NCBI RefSeq assembly: GCF_019303475.1
Contig: NZ_JABLSI010000027.1
Location: 1-64,000 of the forward strand
Origin: Streptomyces sp. JJ38
Lineage (GTDB): Bacteria; Actinomycetota; Actinomycetes; Streptomycetales; Streptomycetaceae
Direction: 5' to 3'
Length of the DNA: 64,000 nucleotides
Positions 10,016 to 19,048 of the stretch are shown here, in pieces; position 1 is the stretch's first letter; every line of letters begins with the position of its first letter. Below the pieces are notes generated by a model. It was given only the letters and a program-made list of their open reading frames with translations. It was not told the DNA's origin and did no database searches. The translations under genes and the position numbers were made by a program.

Positions 10016-10660
10016 TCAGCGCAGCGCGTCCGCGACCTCCTGGGCCGCGGCCACCACCCGGTCCCCGACCTTCTCCGGCACCGAGTCGGCGAGCATCACC
10101 ACGCCCACGCTGCCCTCGATCCCGGCCACGCCGAGCAGAGGTGCGGCCGCGCCGCTCGCACCGGCCTCCAACTCGCCGTGGGTCAGTACGTATCCCCCCG
10201 GCTGCTCGTAGCCGGGACCACGGCCCGCCAGGATCGCGCGGCCCGCGGCACCGCGGTCCAGGGGATGCCGGAAACCGGGTCGGTAGGCCACGTGGTAGTC
10301 CGTCCAGCTCGGCTCGACGACGGCCACGGCGAGGGCGTCCACCCCGTCCACGAGGGTGAGGTGGGCGGTCGCCCCGACCTCCTCGGCGAGCGAGCGCAGG
10401 GCGGGCAGCGCCGCCTCGCGTACGAGGGGGTGTACCTGACGGCCGAGACCCAGGACGCCGAGCCCGACCCGGGCCCGGCCACCGAGATCCCGGCGTATGA
10501 GTGAGTGCTGCTCCAGGGTGGCGAGCAGCCGGTAGATGACCGTCCGGTTGACCCCGAGCTTGCTGGACAGCTCGGTCACGGTCAGCCCGTGGTCGGTATC
10601 GGCGAGAAGTTTCAGGACTCTGAGTCCCCGGTCGAGCGTCTGAGAGGTCTCCGCGGTCAC
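10016..10660 (-). CDS. IclR-family transcriptional regulator
   Basis: A 214-residue regulator. An N-terminal winged helix-turn-helix (TLDRGLRVLKLLADTDHGLTV through VNRTVIYRLLATL) is followed by the IclR effector domain. The chosen start GTG 10660 follows GAAAGGGG and gives the usual IclR N-terminus. IclR proteins often regulate nearby catabolic genes. The molybdenum hydroxylase operon lies two genes upstream, but nothing here proves control of it. Confidence 0.88.
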   Translation of the reverse strand: MTAETSQTLDRGLRVLKLLADTDHGLTVTELSSKLGVNRTVIYRLLATLEQHSLIRRDLGGRARVGLGVLGLGRQVHPLVREAALPALRSLAEEVGATAHLTLVDGVDALAVAVVEPSWTDYHVAYRPGFRHPLDRGAAGRAILAGRGPGYEQPGGYVLTHGELEAGASGAAAPLLGVAGIEGSVGVVMLADSVPEKVGDRVVAAAQEVADALR

Positions 10661-11097
10661 GACGCCCCTTTCGGGTCGGTGCCGGCGGCGCCCGCCCCCT
10701 CCACACGGTCGTCGTGCGTCGCTGCCCAGGTCCCGTGGGCAGCATGGGGGGAGGCCACCGGTCGCGCTGGCAAGGGCCGCACCGGCTGCGCTCCGAGGCG
10801 GCGCTGCCACGGGGCGTGTGCGTGTCCGAAACCTAGCGACCCGATCCGCTGAGCGGAAGACTTCGTCCAGAATCCGGGCACGCGAGGCCCGGGAGTGGCC
10901 CCCTTTTTACGCTCCATGTCCGAAAGGTTTCGGCGACGCACCCCTCGGTTCCGCCTCCGATCACGTGCCCACCCGTGCCCCGGGTACCGGGGGCGCACTC
11001 GGGCGACTCCGACAACGCAGCGAGGTGCCGTGCCTGGGGGCACCTCCCAGCGTTGGCTGGAAGAGTCGCGAGCAGGACGTCCTTTCGACGACAGGGC
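10661..11097. promoter_or_regulatory. 437-base gap with operator-like palindrome upstream of iclR
   Basis: No coding frame here is convincing. It holds a 9-mer TGTCCGAAA twice (10823-10831 and 10917-10925). The second copy enters a palindrome, CCGAAA-GG-TTTCGG (10920-10933), with perfect 6-base arms. This is the main operator candidate for the IclR protein. A dispersed repeat lies at 11033-11060. Confidence 0.5.
11033..11060. repeat. Dispersed Streptomyces intergenic repeat, copy 1
   Basis: A CTGGGGGCACCTCCCAGC-type element followed by GTTGGCTGG. An inverted near-identical copy lies at 49398-49426. Such partly palindromic GC-rich units are scattered between genes in Streptomyces genomes. Confidence 0.6.
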
Positions 11098-12879
11098 CTA
11101 ACGCATGCGGGTCGCCCACTCGCGCACCTTGGTGATGCGCTGCGTGAGCTGCCCCGCCGTCGCCTCGGCGGTCGGCGGCCCGCCGCACAGGCGGCGCAGC
11201 TCCGTGTGGATCACGCCGTGCGGCTTGCCGCTCTGGTGCGCGTAGGCGCCCACCAGCGAGTTGAGCTGCTTGCGCAGCTCCAGCAGCTCCTTGTGCGTGA
11301 CGACGGGCCGCCGCTCCGCCGGCACCTCCAGCAGGTCGGCCTCCTCGTCCGGGCGCTTGCGGCTGTGCGCGATCTGCCGCGCCTGCCGCTTCTGGAGCAG
11401 CAACTGCACCTGGTCGGGCTCCAACAGCCCGGGAATGCCCAGGTAGTCCTGCTCCTCCTCGCTGCCCGGGTGGGCCTGCATGCCGAACTCGGCGCCCTCG
11501 TACATGACCCGGTCGAAGACGGCGTCCGACTCCAGCGCCTCGAACGGCAGCATGTCCTGCTCGCCGGTGTCCTCGTCCTGCTCCCGCTCGGCCTCCTTCA
11601 GCAGGTCGGCCTCCTCGGCGTACGGGTCCTCGTCCCCGCCCTTCTTCGGCTTGTCCAGGACGTGGTCCCGCTCCACCTCCATCTCGTGCGCGAAGCCCAG
11701 CAGCATCGGGATGGTCGGCAGGAAGACCGAGGCCGTCTCGCCACGCCGCCGGGAGCGCACGAACCGGCCGACGGCCTGTGCGAAGAAAAGCGGGGTGGAG
11801 ATCGTCGTCGCGTAGACGCCGACCGCCAGCCGCGGCACGTCCACGCCCTCGGAGACCATGCGGACGGCGACCATCCAGCGGTCGTCCGAGCCGCTGAAGT
11901 CCTCGATGCGCTGCGAGGCCCCGGAGTCGTCCGAGAGCACGAGCGTCGCGGAGGTGCCGGTGATCTCACGGATGAGCTTGGCGTAGGCCCGCGCGGAGTC
12001 CTGGTCGGTGGCGATCACCAGCCCGCCCGCGTCCGGGATGCCCTTGCGGACCTCGGTGAGCCGGCGGTCGGCCGCGCTCAGCACGCTCGGCATCCACTCG
12101 CCCCGCGGGTCCAGCGCGGTACGCCAGGCCTGGGACACGGCGTCCTTCGTCATCGGCTCGCCCAGCCGGGCGGCGACCTCGTCGCCGGCCTTCGTCCGCC
12201 AGCGCATGTTGCCGCTGTAGGAGAGGAAGATGACCGGACGCACGACACCGTCCGCGAGGGCGTTCCCGTAGCCGTAGGTGTAGTCGGCGACGGAACGGCG
12301 CACCCCCGCGTTGTCCTCCGCGTACTCCACGAAGGGGATCGGGTTGGTGTCGGAGCGGAACGGCGTACCCGTCAGCGCCAGCCGCTTCGTCGCGGGCTCG
12401 AACGCCTCGAAGCAGGCCTCACCCCAGGACTTGGAGTCGCCGGCGTGGTGGATCTCGTCCAGGATCACCAGCGTCTTGCGCTGCTCGCAGCGGTTGCGGT
12501 GCAGCATGGGCCGCACGCCGACGCCGGCGTACGTCACCGCGACGCCGTGGTACTCCCGGCCGAGCGGGCCCGCGCTGTACTCCGGGTCCAGCTTGATGCC
12601 TATCCGCGCGGCGGCCTCCGCCCACTGCTTCTTCAGGTGCTCCGTCGGCGCGACCACGGTCACCTGCTGCACGACGTGGTGGTGCAGCAGCCACGACGCC
12701 AGCGTCAGCGCGAACGTCGTCTTGCCCGCGCCGGGGGTGGCCACGGCCAGGAAGTCACGCGGCTGCGCGGTGATGTAGCGGTCCATCGCGGCCTGCTGCC
12801 AGGCGCGCAGCTTGCCGGCCGTGCCCCAGGGAGCACGACCGGGGAAGGCCGGTGACAGGTGGTGTGAGGTGGTAGACAC
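11098..12879 (-). CDS. SF2 DEAD/DEAH-type helicase
   Basis: A 593-residue superfamily 2 ATPase of the ResIII/type III-restriction-like helicase group. Motif I is ATPGAGKTTFAL (about 47-58), motif II DEIHHAGD, motif III LTGTPFRSD and motif VI QAVGRFVRS, with motif V SEGVDVPRL. The C-terminal ~180 residues are charged and predicted helical, without a nuclease motif I recognise. It probably remodels DNA or RNA; the substrate is unknown. The start GTG at 12879 leaves a 193-base gap to the molybdenum hydroxylase gene upstream. Confidence 0.88.
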   Translation of the reverse strand: MSTTSHHLSPAFPGRAPWGTAGKLRAWQQAAMDRYITAQPRDFLAVATPGAGKTTFALTLASWLLHHHVVQQVTVVAPTEHLKKQWAEAAARIGIKLDPEYSAGPLGREYHGVAVTYAGVGVRPMLHRNRCEQRKTLVILDEIHHAGDSKSWGEACFEAFEPATKRLALTGTPFRSDTNPIPFVEYAEDNAGVRRSVADYTYGYGNALADGVVRPVIFLSYSGNMRWRTKAGDEVAARLGEPMTKDAVSQAWRTALDPRGEWMPSVLSAADRRLTEVRKGIPDAGGLVIATDQDSARAYAKLIREITGTSATLVLSDDSGASQRIEDFSGSDDRWMVAVRMVSEGVDVPRLAVGVYATTISTPLFFAQAVGRFVRSRRRGETASVFLPTIPMLLGFAHEMEVERDHVLDKPKKGGDEDPYAEEADLLKEAEREQDEDTGEQDMLPFEALESDAVFDRVMYEGAEFGMQAHPGSEEEQDYLGIPGLLEPDQVQLLLQKRQARQIAHSRKRPDEEADLLEVPAERRPVVTHKELLELRKQLNSLVGAYAHQSGKPHGVIHTELRRLCGGPPTAEATAGQLTQRITKVREWATRMR

Positions 12880-13072
12880 GGTCTCCGTGCGAGGGGTCGA
12901 CGCCAGGACCGCGCCAGCCTACCCGTGCCTCCCCGTCCCCCACGCCCCCGTCCGGCCAACCCCGGCCCCGCGCCTGTGGCCAGGCCCCCGCACCCGCCGA
13001 ACCAGCCTCACCTGAGCCGCGTCAGGACCCCGCGCCACTGGGCGGCCTCGCCCCGCGGACGCGGCACTGCGG

Positions 13073-15394
13073 CTATCCCGTGACGACGGCGGAGGGACGG
13101 ATGGGGAGGCGGTTGACGGGGCGACCGGTGGCGGCGCGGACGGCGGAGGCGATCGCGGCCGGGGCCACGACGAGCGGCACCGCGCTGACGGACTTGGCGC
13201 CGAAGGGGGCGACGACGTCGCGCTCCTCGACGAGGTCGACGATGCGCAGGTCGGGCACGTCGAGAGCCGTCGGCAGCGGGTAACCCGTGAAGTCGGGGTG
13301 CCGGACGAGGCCGCGGGAGACCCGCAGGTGCTCGGTGAGGGCCGCGCCGACGCCCTGGGCGAGGCCCGCCTCGATGCGGGCCCGGCACTGGGCCGGGTTG
13401 AGCACGCGGCCCACGTCCTGCGCGATGGCCAGCTCCACCACGCGGACGGAGCCCAGCTCGACGTCGACGTCGACGACGGCCCGGACCGCGGCGAAGGCGA
13501 GGCCGACGAAGGCGTCGCCCTGGCCGCTGTCGTCCAGCGGTTCGGTGGGGTGGGGGCGGCACTGCGCCGTCGCCCACAGCTCCTTGCCCTCCAGCGTCTC
13601 GGCGACCGTCGTGGACAGCACGCCGTCGTAGGAGGTGATCTTGCCGTCGGCGATGGACAGCAGCTCGGTCGACATGCCGAACTTCGCGGCGAGCGGCTGG
13701 AGGAGCTGGGTGCGGACCATCTTGGCCGCGCGCTCGACCGCGCCCGCCGACACCCAGGTGTGGCGGCCGCGGGCGCCGGGGCCGGCCGGGGGCTGGTCGG
13801 TGTCCACGGGGGCGACCCGCACCTCGTCGACGCCGAGGATCTCCTGCACGATCTGCCGGGCGAGCGTCGCGAAGCCCTGGCCGGTCTCGACGGCGGCGCA
13901 CAGCACCGTGGCGACCGGGCCGTTGACCTTCACCGTGGCGGTGGACACCTCGTCGGCGCCCTCCGCGCCGAGCAGGTGGACCATGCCGACGGCGTGGCCG
14001 ACCCCGCGCCGGACGGCGCCGGGCTCCCCCGCGCCCTCCGGACCGCCGGGCAGGAGCCACTCCTCCTGCGGGCAGTCCTTCGGAAGGGCGGGCAGCGGCG
14101 CCCCCCGCACGGCCCGCAGCAGTTCGGCGACCGGTGCCGGGCAGGTGACGGTCTGCCCGGTGGGCAGCAGGTCCCCGGTGGCCATGACGTTGCGGGCGCG
14201 CAGCTCGGCCGGGTCGATGCCGAGGGCGCCGGCGAGCTTGTCCATCTGGCCCTCGTAGGCCGCGCACACCTGGAGGGCGCCCTCGCCGCGGATATGGCCG
14301 GAGGGGGGGTTGTTGGTCCGCACGGCCCAGCCGTCGATCGTCGCGTGCGGGACGACGTAGGGGCCGGCGGCGAACGACACCGCCGCGGCCAGGGCCTCGT
14401 GGGAGCCGTCCGCGTAGGCTCCGGCGTCCATGAGGATCTGCGCCTCGACCTTGACGAGCTTGCCCTCGGCGTCCGCGTGGTGCCGGTAGCGCAGCAGCGT
14501 GGGGTGCCGGTGGGCGTGGCCGAGGAAGGAGTCCTCGCGGCCGACGGCGAGCTTGACGGGGCAACCGGTGCGGATGGCCAGCAGGCCGAGCGGGATCTGG
14601 ATGCTCAGGTCCTCGCGGTCGGCCATGGCGCCGGGGACCCCGGTGACGACGACCTTGACCTGCTCCGGGGGCAGCCCGAAGCAGGCGGCGGCCCGGTCCC
14701 GGTCGGTGTGCGGGTCGGTGGAGGCGGTGTACAGCTCGACGCCGCCGTCCGCCCGCGGCACGGCCAGCCCGGCCTCGGCGCCGATGGGAGCCGGGTCCTG
14801 GCGGCCGACGCGGTAGAGACCCTCCACGACGACGTCGCCGGTGGCCTCGGGGTCGCCGAAGCGCAGCGGCAGGTGGCGCACGACGTTGCCGTCGGGGTGC
14901 AGGGGCTCCGCCTCGAAGGCCTTCTCCGGATCGGTGACGGGCTCCAGGACCTCGTACTCGACGGCGATGGCCGCGACGGCGAGGCGCGCGGTGTCGGGGT
15001 GGTCGGCCGCGACGGCGGCGACGGCCTCGCCATGGTGCCGGACCAGGTCGCGGGCGAGGGCGGGGCGGTCGGCGACGCCGCGTCCGTGGTTGGCGTCGCC
15101 CGGGATGTCGGCGTGGGTGATGACGGCGCGCACCCCGGGCATGGCCGCGGCCTGCTCGGTGTCGATGGACACGATGCGGGCGTGCGGGTGCGGGGCGCGC
15201 AGCACGGCCGCCCACAGCAGGCCCTCGGCCCACAGGTCGGCCGCGTAGGCGAAGGTGCCCTGCGCCTTGGCGAGCGCGTCGGTGGGCAGCACGGACGCGC
15301 CGAGGCCGTGCGGCTCCGGCGGAGGCTGCGGTCGGGACGGCGGCAGCGGTGTGCCCCCGGCCGGGGTCGCCGTCACCGCGTCGCTGGACGTCAC
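13073..15394 (-). CDS. Xanthine dehydrogenase-family molybdopterin-binding subunit (altered active site)
   Basis: A 773-residue large subunit of a molybdenum hydroxylase, with the a/b hammerhead domain (about 30-150) and molybdopterin-binding domains (about 165-765). Normal family features such as VRTNNPPSG and GQGFATLARQIV are present. Active-site positions differ from characterised enzymes. The usual GGxFGG loop reads VPGAMAD (about 253-259), the AFRGFG loop reads HIRGEG (about 367-372), and the C-terminal GVGE reads SVSA (about 735-738). This leaves Ala738 where the catalytic Glu normally sits. The GTG start (15394) overlaps the upstream stop as GTGA. It may hydroxylate something other than a purine or have lost hydroxylase activity. 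Confidence 0.85.
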   Translation of the reverse strand: MTSSDAVTATPAGGTPLPPSRPQPPPEPHGLGASVLPTDALAKAQGTFAYAADLWAEGLLWAAVLRAPHPHARIVSIDTEQAAAMPGVRAVITHADIPGDANHGRGVADRPALARDLVRHHGEAVAAVAADHPDTARLAVAAIAVEYEVLEPVTDPEKAFEAEPLHPDGNVVRHLPLRFGDPEATGDVVVEGLYRVGRQDPAPIGAEAGLAVPRADGGVELYTASTDPHTDRDRAAACFGLPPEQVKVVVTGVPGAMADREDLSIQIPLGLLAIRTGCPVKLAVGREDSFLGHAHRHPTLLRYRHHADAEGKLVKVEAQILMDAGAYADGSHEALAAAVSFAAGPYVVPHATIDGWAVRTNNPPSGHIRGEGALQVCAAYEGQMDKLAGALGIDPAELRARNVMATGDLLPTGQTVTCPAPVAELLRAVRGAPLPALPKDCPQEEWLLPGGPEGAGEPGAVRRGVGHAVGMVHLLGAEGADEVSTATVKVNGPVATVLCAAVETGQGFATLARQIVQEILGVDEVRVAPVDTDQPPAGPGARGRHTWVSAGAVERAAKMVRTQLLQPLAAKFGMSTELLSIADGKITSYDGVLSTTVAETLEGKELWATAQCRPHPTEPLDDSGQGDAFVGLAFAAVRAVVDVDVELGSVRVVELAIAQDVGRVLNPAQCRARIEAGLAQGVGAALTEHLRVSRGLVRHPDFTGYPLPTALDVPDLRIVDLVEERDVVAPFGAKSVSAVPLVVAPAAIASAVRAATGRPVNRLPIRPSAVVTG

Positions 15395-16797
15395 TGCGGG
15401 TCTCCCTCGTCACTGGGCCCGGCCTGTTGCGGGATGCGGGGAGCGCCGGACTCGGCGTCGGCCCCGGCCTCGCCCCGCTCGGGACGGGCGTGGGCCGCGC
15501 GCTCCGCGGCGACCTCGCGGATGGCCTCGATGGCGCCCCGGTAGCCGGAGCAGCGGCAGAGGTTGCCGCACAGGGCGGTGCGGATCTGCAGGTCGGTGGG
15601 GGCGTGGTTGCCCTCCAGCAGGTCGTGCGCCGTCATGGCCATGCCCGGCACACAAAAGCCGCACTGCCCGCTGGAGCGGGCGGCGAGGGCCCGCTGGACG
15701 TCCGAGGGGACGCCGTCCGCGGTCAGGCCCTCGACGGTGCGGATCTCGCTCCCGGCGGCGGTCGCGGCGGGCACCAGGCAGGAGGCGACGAGCCGTCCGT
15801 CCACCAGCACCGAGCAGGCCCCGCATTCGCCCTGCGAGCAGCCGTCCTTGGCCCCGGCCAGCCCGAGCCGCTCGCGCAGGACGTGCAGCAGCGACTCGCC
15901 GATCCACACGTCACCGACGTGCCGCTCGCTGCCGTTGACGTGCAGGGTGTACGAGGTCAGGGGGTGCTCGTCCGCGGCCTCGGCCTGGGGCTCGGGCTGG
16001 GCCGGGAGCTCGGCGGGGGCCCCGGGCCCCAGAGCGTCCTCGGGCACGTGGCCGGCCCCTTCCCGGGCGCCCGGCTCAGGGAGCGCCGACTCCGGGGCAC
16101 CCGGCTCCGGAGCCGACGCGTGGGGGACCGTCGGGTGCGGGCTCTCGGACCCCGGGACCGCGGCCGGGACGTGCTGGGGCTGGGCGTCCGGGGCCGCCGC
16201 GGGGGCCGGGACGAAGGGCGCGGCGGGCGGATGCCCCGGACCCTGCGGGCTGGAGGGGCTCGGCTCTGACCAGTGCGGATGCGCGTCCGGGGCGCCCTGC
16301 CCGGCGGCGCCCGCGTCGGCGTGCAGCCGACCCTCGTGGGAGCCCGCGAGGGCCGCGGCCGCGCCCTGCCCGAGGGCGGCCGCGGCGGAGCGGCCGGGCG
16401 TGCCCGTCGCGGGCCGCCCGAACTCCGCGCCGTGCACGTGGTCCTGGTGTGCGGCGGTGTACGGGATCTGACCCGCGGCCGCGTCGGCGGGGGCGGCGGC
16501 GTCGGGGGCGTCGGCGGGGGCGGGGGCGGGGGCGGCGGCGAACGGCATCGTCCAGGTTCCGGTGTCCGCCGGGTCCGTGGTGGCCGCGGGCGTGGGCGGC
16601 GGGATGACCGGCGGCTCCCAGCCCTGGCCGGTGCCGGGCGCGGCCAGCGGGCTCTGCCCGGCGAAGGCCGGATCCTCGTGGCCGCCCTCGGCGACCCGCG
16701 GCGGAAGCTGGATGAACGCGGTCGCGTCACCGTCGTACTCGCCGCCCCAGCCGCCCTGCGGCGGAGCGGACGACGCGGGGTGCGGGTCGTTGCTCAT
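15391..16797 (-). CDS. [2Fe-2S] subunit of molybdenum hydroxylase with long N-terminal extension
   Basis: A 468-residue protein. The C-terminal part (about 280-445) is a normal xanthine dehydrogenase/CoxS-type iron-sulphur subunit. Plant-type cluster ligands are Cys320, 325, 328 and 340 (CSQGECGACS). Second-cluster ligands are Cys379, 382, 414 and 416 (CGFC, CRC). The first ~280 residues are a Pro/Ala/Gly-rich, acidic, presumably disordered region; family members are usually only ~160 residues. ATG 16797 overlaps the FAD-subunit stop (ATGA). The extension has normal Streptomyces codon bias, so it looks truly coding. Confidence 0.88.
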   Translation of the reverse strand: MSNDPHPASSAPPQGGWGGEYDGDATAFIQLPPRVAEGGHEDPAFAGQSPLAAPGTGQGWEPPVIPPPTPAATTDPADTGTWTMPFAAAPAPAPADAPDAAAPADAAAGQIPYTAAHQDHVHGAEFGRPATGTPGRSAAAALGQGAAAALAGSHEGRLHADAGAAGQGAPDAHPHWSEPSPSSPQGPGHPPAAPFVPAPAAAPDAQPQHVPAAVPGSESPHPTVPHASAPEPGAPESALPEPGAREGAGHVPEDALGPGAPAELPAQPEPQAEAADEHPLTSYTLHVNGSERHVGDVWIGESLLHVLRERLGLAGAKDGCSQGECGACSVLVDGRLVASCLVPAATAAGSEIRTVEGLTADGVPSDVQRALAARSSGQCGFCVPGMAMTAHDLLEGNHAPTDLQIRTALCGNLCRCSGYRGAIEAIREVAAERAAHARPERGEAGADAESGAPRIPQQAGPSDEGDPQ

Positions 16798-17723
16798 GCG
16801 AGCGCCCTCCCGAGGGCTCGGCGGGCCAGTGCCGACACGGTACGCCGCAGCTGGGCCACGGCCGGCGGCAGGGCCGGTGCTTCTCCCGTCTCCGGCTCGG
16901 CCGGTGGGTCGGGGATGCAGGCCATGGCGACGTAGTCGCCGAAGGCGGACAGCGCCTCCGGGGCCAGCGCGGTGCCGCCGGGCACCCGCACCTGGGACCA
17001 GTCGATGAGCGAGGCCGCCCACTGCTCGGCCTCCAGCGGACGCAGCGGCATCGGGGCGACGGCGCCGATCGCGCAGCGCAGACCCTGCCGGGCCGGGTCG
17101 AGGACGACGGCGGCCGAGGCGATGGCGCGGCCCGGCCCGGTGCGCCCGGTGGCCTTCAGGAACGTCTGCGGCGCGTGCAGGAGTGGCACCCGGACGAAGC
17201 CGACGACCTCGCCGGGGTTCAGCAGCTCCCGCCCGCTCAGCAGGTTGCTGACCGGCATCTCGCGGCGGGCCCCGCCGGGGCACGCGACGACGAGGGTGGC
17301 CTCCAGTGCGGCCAGCACGGGGAGCGTGTCCCCGGTGGGGGCGGCGCTGACGATGTTGCCGCCGAGCGTCCCGGCGTTACGGATCTGCGGCGGGCCGGCC
17401 GCGCGGGCAGCGGCGGCCAGGGCGGGGAAGAGGGCGGCGAAGTCGGGGCGGCCCATGCGGGCGTGGGTGAGGGCGGCGCCGAGGAGCCCGTTGCCGTCCT
17501 GGTACTCCCAGCTGCGGATCTCGCTGATCCGGCCGAGGCCGACGAGGGCGGCGGGACGCAGCCGCCCGGCGTTCACGTCCGCCATGAGATCGGTGCCGCC
17601 GGCGACGGGCACGGCGGCGGGCATGGCGGTGAGGGCCGCCACGGCCTCGTCGAGGGTGGACGGCAGGGTGACGGGCCGCGTCACCCCTGGATCATGTGGC
17701 GCATGCGGTGCGTGCGTGCTCAA
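16794..17723 (-). CDS. FAD-binding subunit of molybdenum hydroxylase
   Basis: A 309-residue CoxM/XdhB-type flavin subunit. FAD motifs are AVPVAGGTDLMADV (about 37-50) and IRNAGTLGGNIVSAAPTGD (about 114-132), followed by the CO-dehydrogenase flavoprotein C-terminal domain. It passes electrons from the iron-sulphur subunit to NAD+, a quinone or oxygen. The start is uncertain. TTG 17723 has a purine-rich upstream sequence (GAAGGGGCTGGG); GTG 17684 is an in-frame alternative. It is the first gene of the coupled FAD - FeS - Mo operon. Confidence 0.85.
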   Translation of the reverse strand: MSTHAPHAPHDPGVTRPVTLPSTLDEAVAALTAMPAAVPVAGGTDLMADVNAGRLRPAALVGLGRISEIRSWEYQDGNGLLGAALTHARMGRPDFAALFPALAAAARAAGPPQIRNAGTLGGNIVSAAPTGDTLPVLAALEATLVVACPGGARREMPVSNLLSGRELLNPGEVVGFVRVPLLHAPQTFLKATGRTGPGRAIASAAVVLDPARQGLRCAIGAVAPMPLRPLEAEQWAASLIDWSQVRVPGGTALAPEALSAFGDYVAMACIPDPPAEPETGEAPALPPAVAQLRRTVSALARRALGRALA

Positions 17724-18142
17724 CCCAGCCCCTTCCCCGGTCTCCCGGATGCCCAGCCGTACCGTACGTGCTCACGGGGCGGGCGTGGCAACTCTGGCAC
17801 ATGTATTGACGCCACAGCAGGGCGGGCACCCGCCGGGACGGCTCGCTCGGCCGGGACGGGCCGGGGCGGGGCGGGAGAGCAGCAACCGGGCTGACGAATC
17901 GTTCCTTCAACGCACACGTACGGCACGACCCCCACGCTCGCAGGGCGTGGGGGTCGTGCCGTACGGCATCGGGTCCCTCTCACACGATCGGGGACGCGGC
18001 GTCGATCGGGCGTCCGAAGGAACCGCGCCGGACCGGTACGGGGAGGCAGGCGAAGAGAGGCACGCGGACGACGGACGGAGGGCTCATCCGCCGGGGCGGC
18101 GCGCGGTGCAGGGCGAGCGCTGCCCGCCCCGGCCCGCTCGGC
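17724..18142. promoter_or_regulatory. 419-base gap: promoter side of Mo-hydroxylase operon and DUF3039 terminator
   Basis: This region should contain the promoter of the FAD - FeS - Mo operon. A partial direct repeat TGGCAactcTGGCA lies near 17788-17801. A perfect 20-base inverted repeat at 17918-17964 is listed separately. Open frames here have no recognisable similarity and I do not call them genes. Confidence 0.45.
17918..17964 (-). terminator. Perfect 20-bp hairpin downstream of DUF3039 gene
   Basis: The arms 17918-17937 and 17945-17964 are perfectly complementary (20 of 20) with a 7-base loop. It follows the minus-strand DUF3039 gene by about 180 bases and precedes the molybdenum hydroxylase operon. 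It has no U-run, as is common for Streptomyces terminators. It should end transcription from the right. Confidence 0.8.
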
Positions 18143-18442
18143 TCACTTCCGGCCGCCGCCGTCCTTGCCGTCCTTGCCGTTCTTGTCGCCACCGCTGCTC
18201 ATGGACTCGTAGATCTCCTTGCACAGCGGGCAGACCGGGTACTTCTTCGGGTCGCGGCCGGGCACCCAGACCTTGCCGCACAGCGCGACCACGGGCGTGC
18301 CGTCCAGCGCGCTCGCCATGATCTTGTCCTTCTGGACATAGTGGGCGTAGCGCTCGTGGTCGCCATCGCCGTGCGACACCTGGGGCGTCGGCTCGACCAG
18401 TGTGCCGGTACCCGTACCGCGCTCGGGCTCAAGAGTGCTCAT
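18143..18442 (-). CDS. DUF3039 small putative zinc-ribbon protein
   Basis: A 99-residue actinobacterial DUF3039 protein. The central segment MASALDGTPVVALCGKVWVPGRD, followed by YPVCPLCKEIYE, gives a Cys...CxxC arrangement suitable for zinc. The C-terminus is Lys/Gly/Asp-rich (GGDKNGKDGKDGGG). The function of the family is unknown. The ATG at 18442 was chosen over a TTG three codons upstream. It lies next to yqgE and murA, a neighbourhood I remember as conserved in Streptomyces. Confidence 0.88.
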   Translation of the reverse strand: MSTLEPERGTGTGTLVEPTPQVSHGDGDHERYAHYVQKDKIMASALDGTPVVALCGKVWVPGRDPKKYPVCPLCKEIYESMSSGGDKNGKDGKDGGGRK

Positions 18443-18484
18443 GGCATCCAAGGGTACCGATCCGTCCGGACTGCGGGACGGGCC

Positions 18485-19048
18485 TCAGTTGAGGGACGGG
18501 TCGTCCGGATAGGTGGCCACCAGCGCGAGCGCGCCGCGCTGCCGCCGCAGCACCGCGCGCCACAGCCCCTCGGGGTCGGGGGACGAGACGTCGCCGGGCT
18601 CGGAGTCCACCACGTACCAGGCGCCCTCCTCCAACTCCTGCTCCAGCTGGCCGGCGCCCCAGCCCGCGTAGCCCGCGAAGATCCGCAGGAAGCCCAGCTC
18701 GGCGGCGAGCACCTCGGGCGGGGCGTCGAGGTCCACGAGACCGATCGCGCCGTGCACCCGGCGCCAGCCGAGGGGCCCCTCACCACCGGGGATGAGCGCC
18801 ACCCCCAGCGCGGCGTCCAGCGAGACCGGTCCCCCCTGGAAGACGACACCGGGCGCGCCCGCCAGCTCGGCCCACGGCTCCAGGATGTCGCCGACGTCCA
18901 CGGGTGTGGGCCGGTTGAGCACCACCCCCAGGGAACCGTCCGCGTCATGGTCGAGGAGCAGCACGACGGCACGCTCGAAGTTCGGGTCGGTCAGCGCCGG
19001 AGTGGCGACGAGCAACCGTCCGGTGAGCGAGGACACCTCGGAGGACAT
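18485..19048 (-). CDS. YqgE/AlgH family protein
   Basis: A 187-residue protein of the YqgE/AlgH family (UPF0301). Typical motifs are LTGRLLVATPALTDPNF, VVLLLDHDADGSLGVVLNRPT, VFQGGPV and RIFAGYAGWGAGQLE. The molecular role of the family is not settled. The start ATG 19048 gives MSSEVSSLTGRLL, as in other actinobacteria. It is divergent from murA across about 200 bases and followed by DUF3039 42 bases downstream. Confidence 0.92.
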   Translation of the reverse strand: MSSEVSSLTGRLLVATPALTDPNFERAVVLLLDHDADGSLGVVLNRPTPVDVGDILEPWAELAGAPGVVFQGGPVSLDAALGVALIPGGEGPLGWRRVHGAIGLVDLDAPPEVLAAELGFLRIFAGYAGWGAGQLEQELEEGAWYVVDSEPGDVSSPDPEGLWRAVLRRQRGALALVATYPDDPSLN

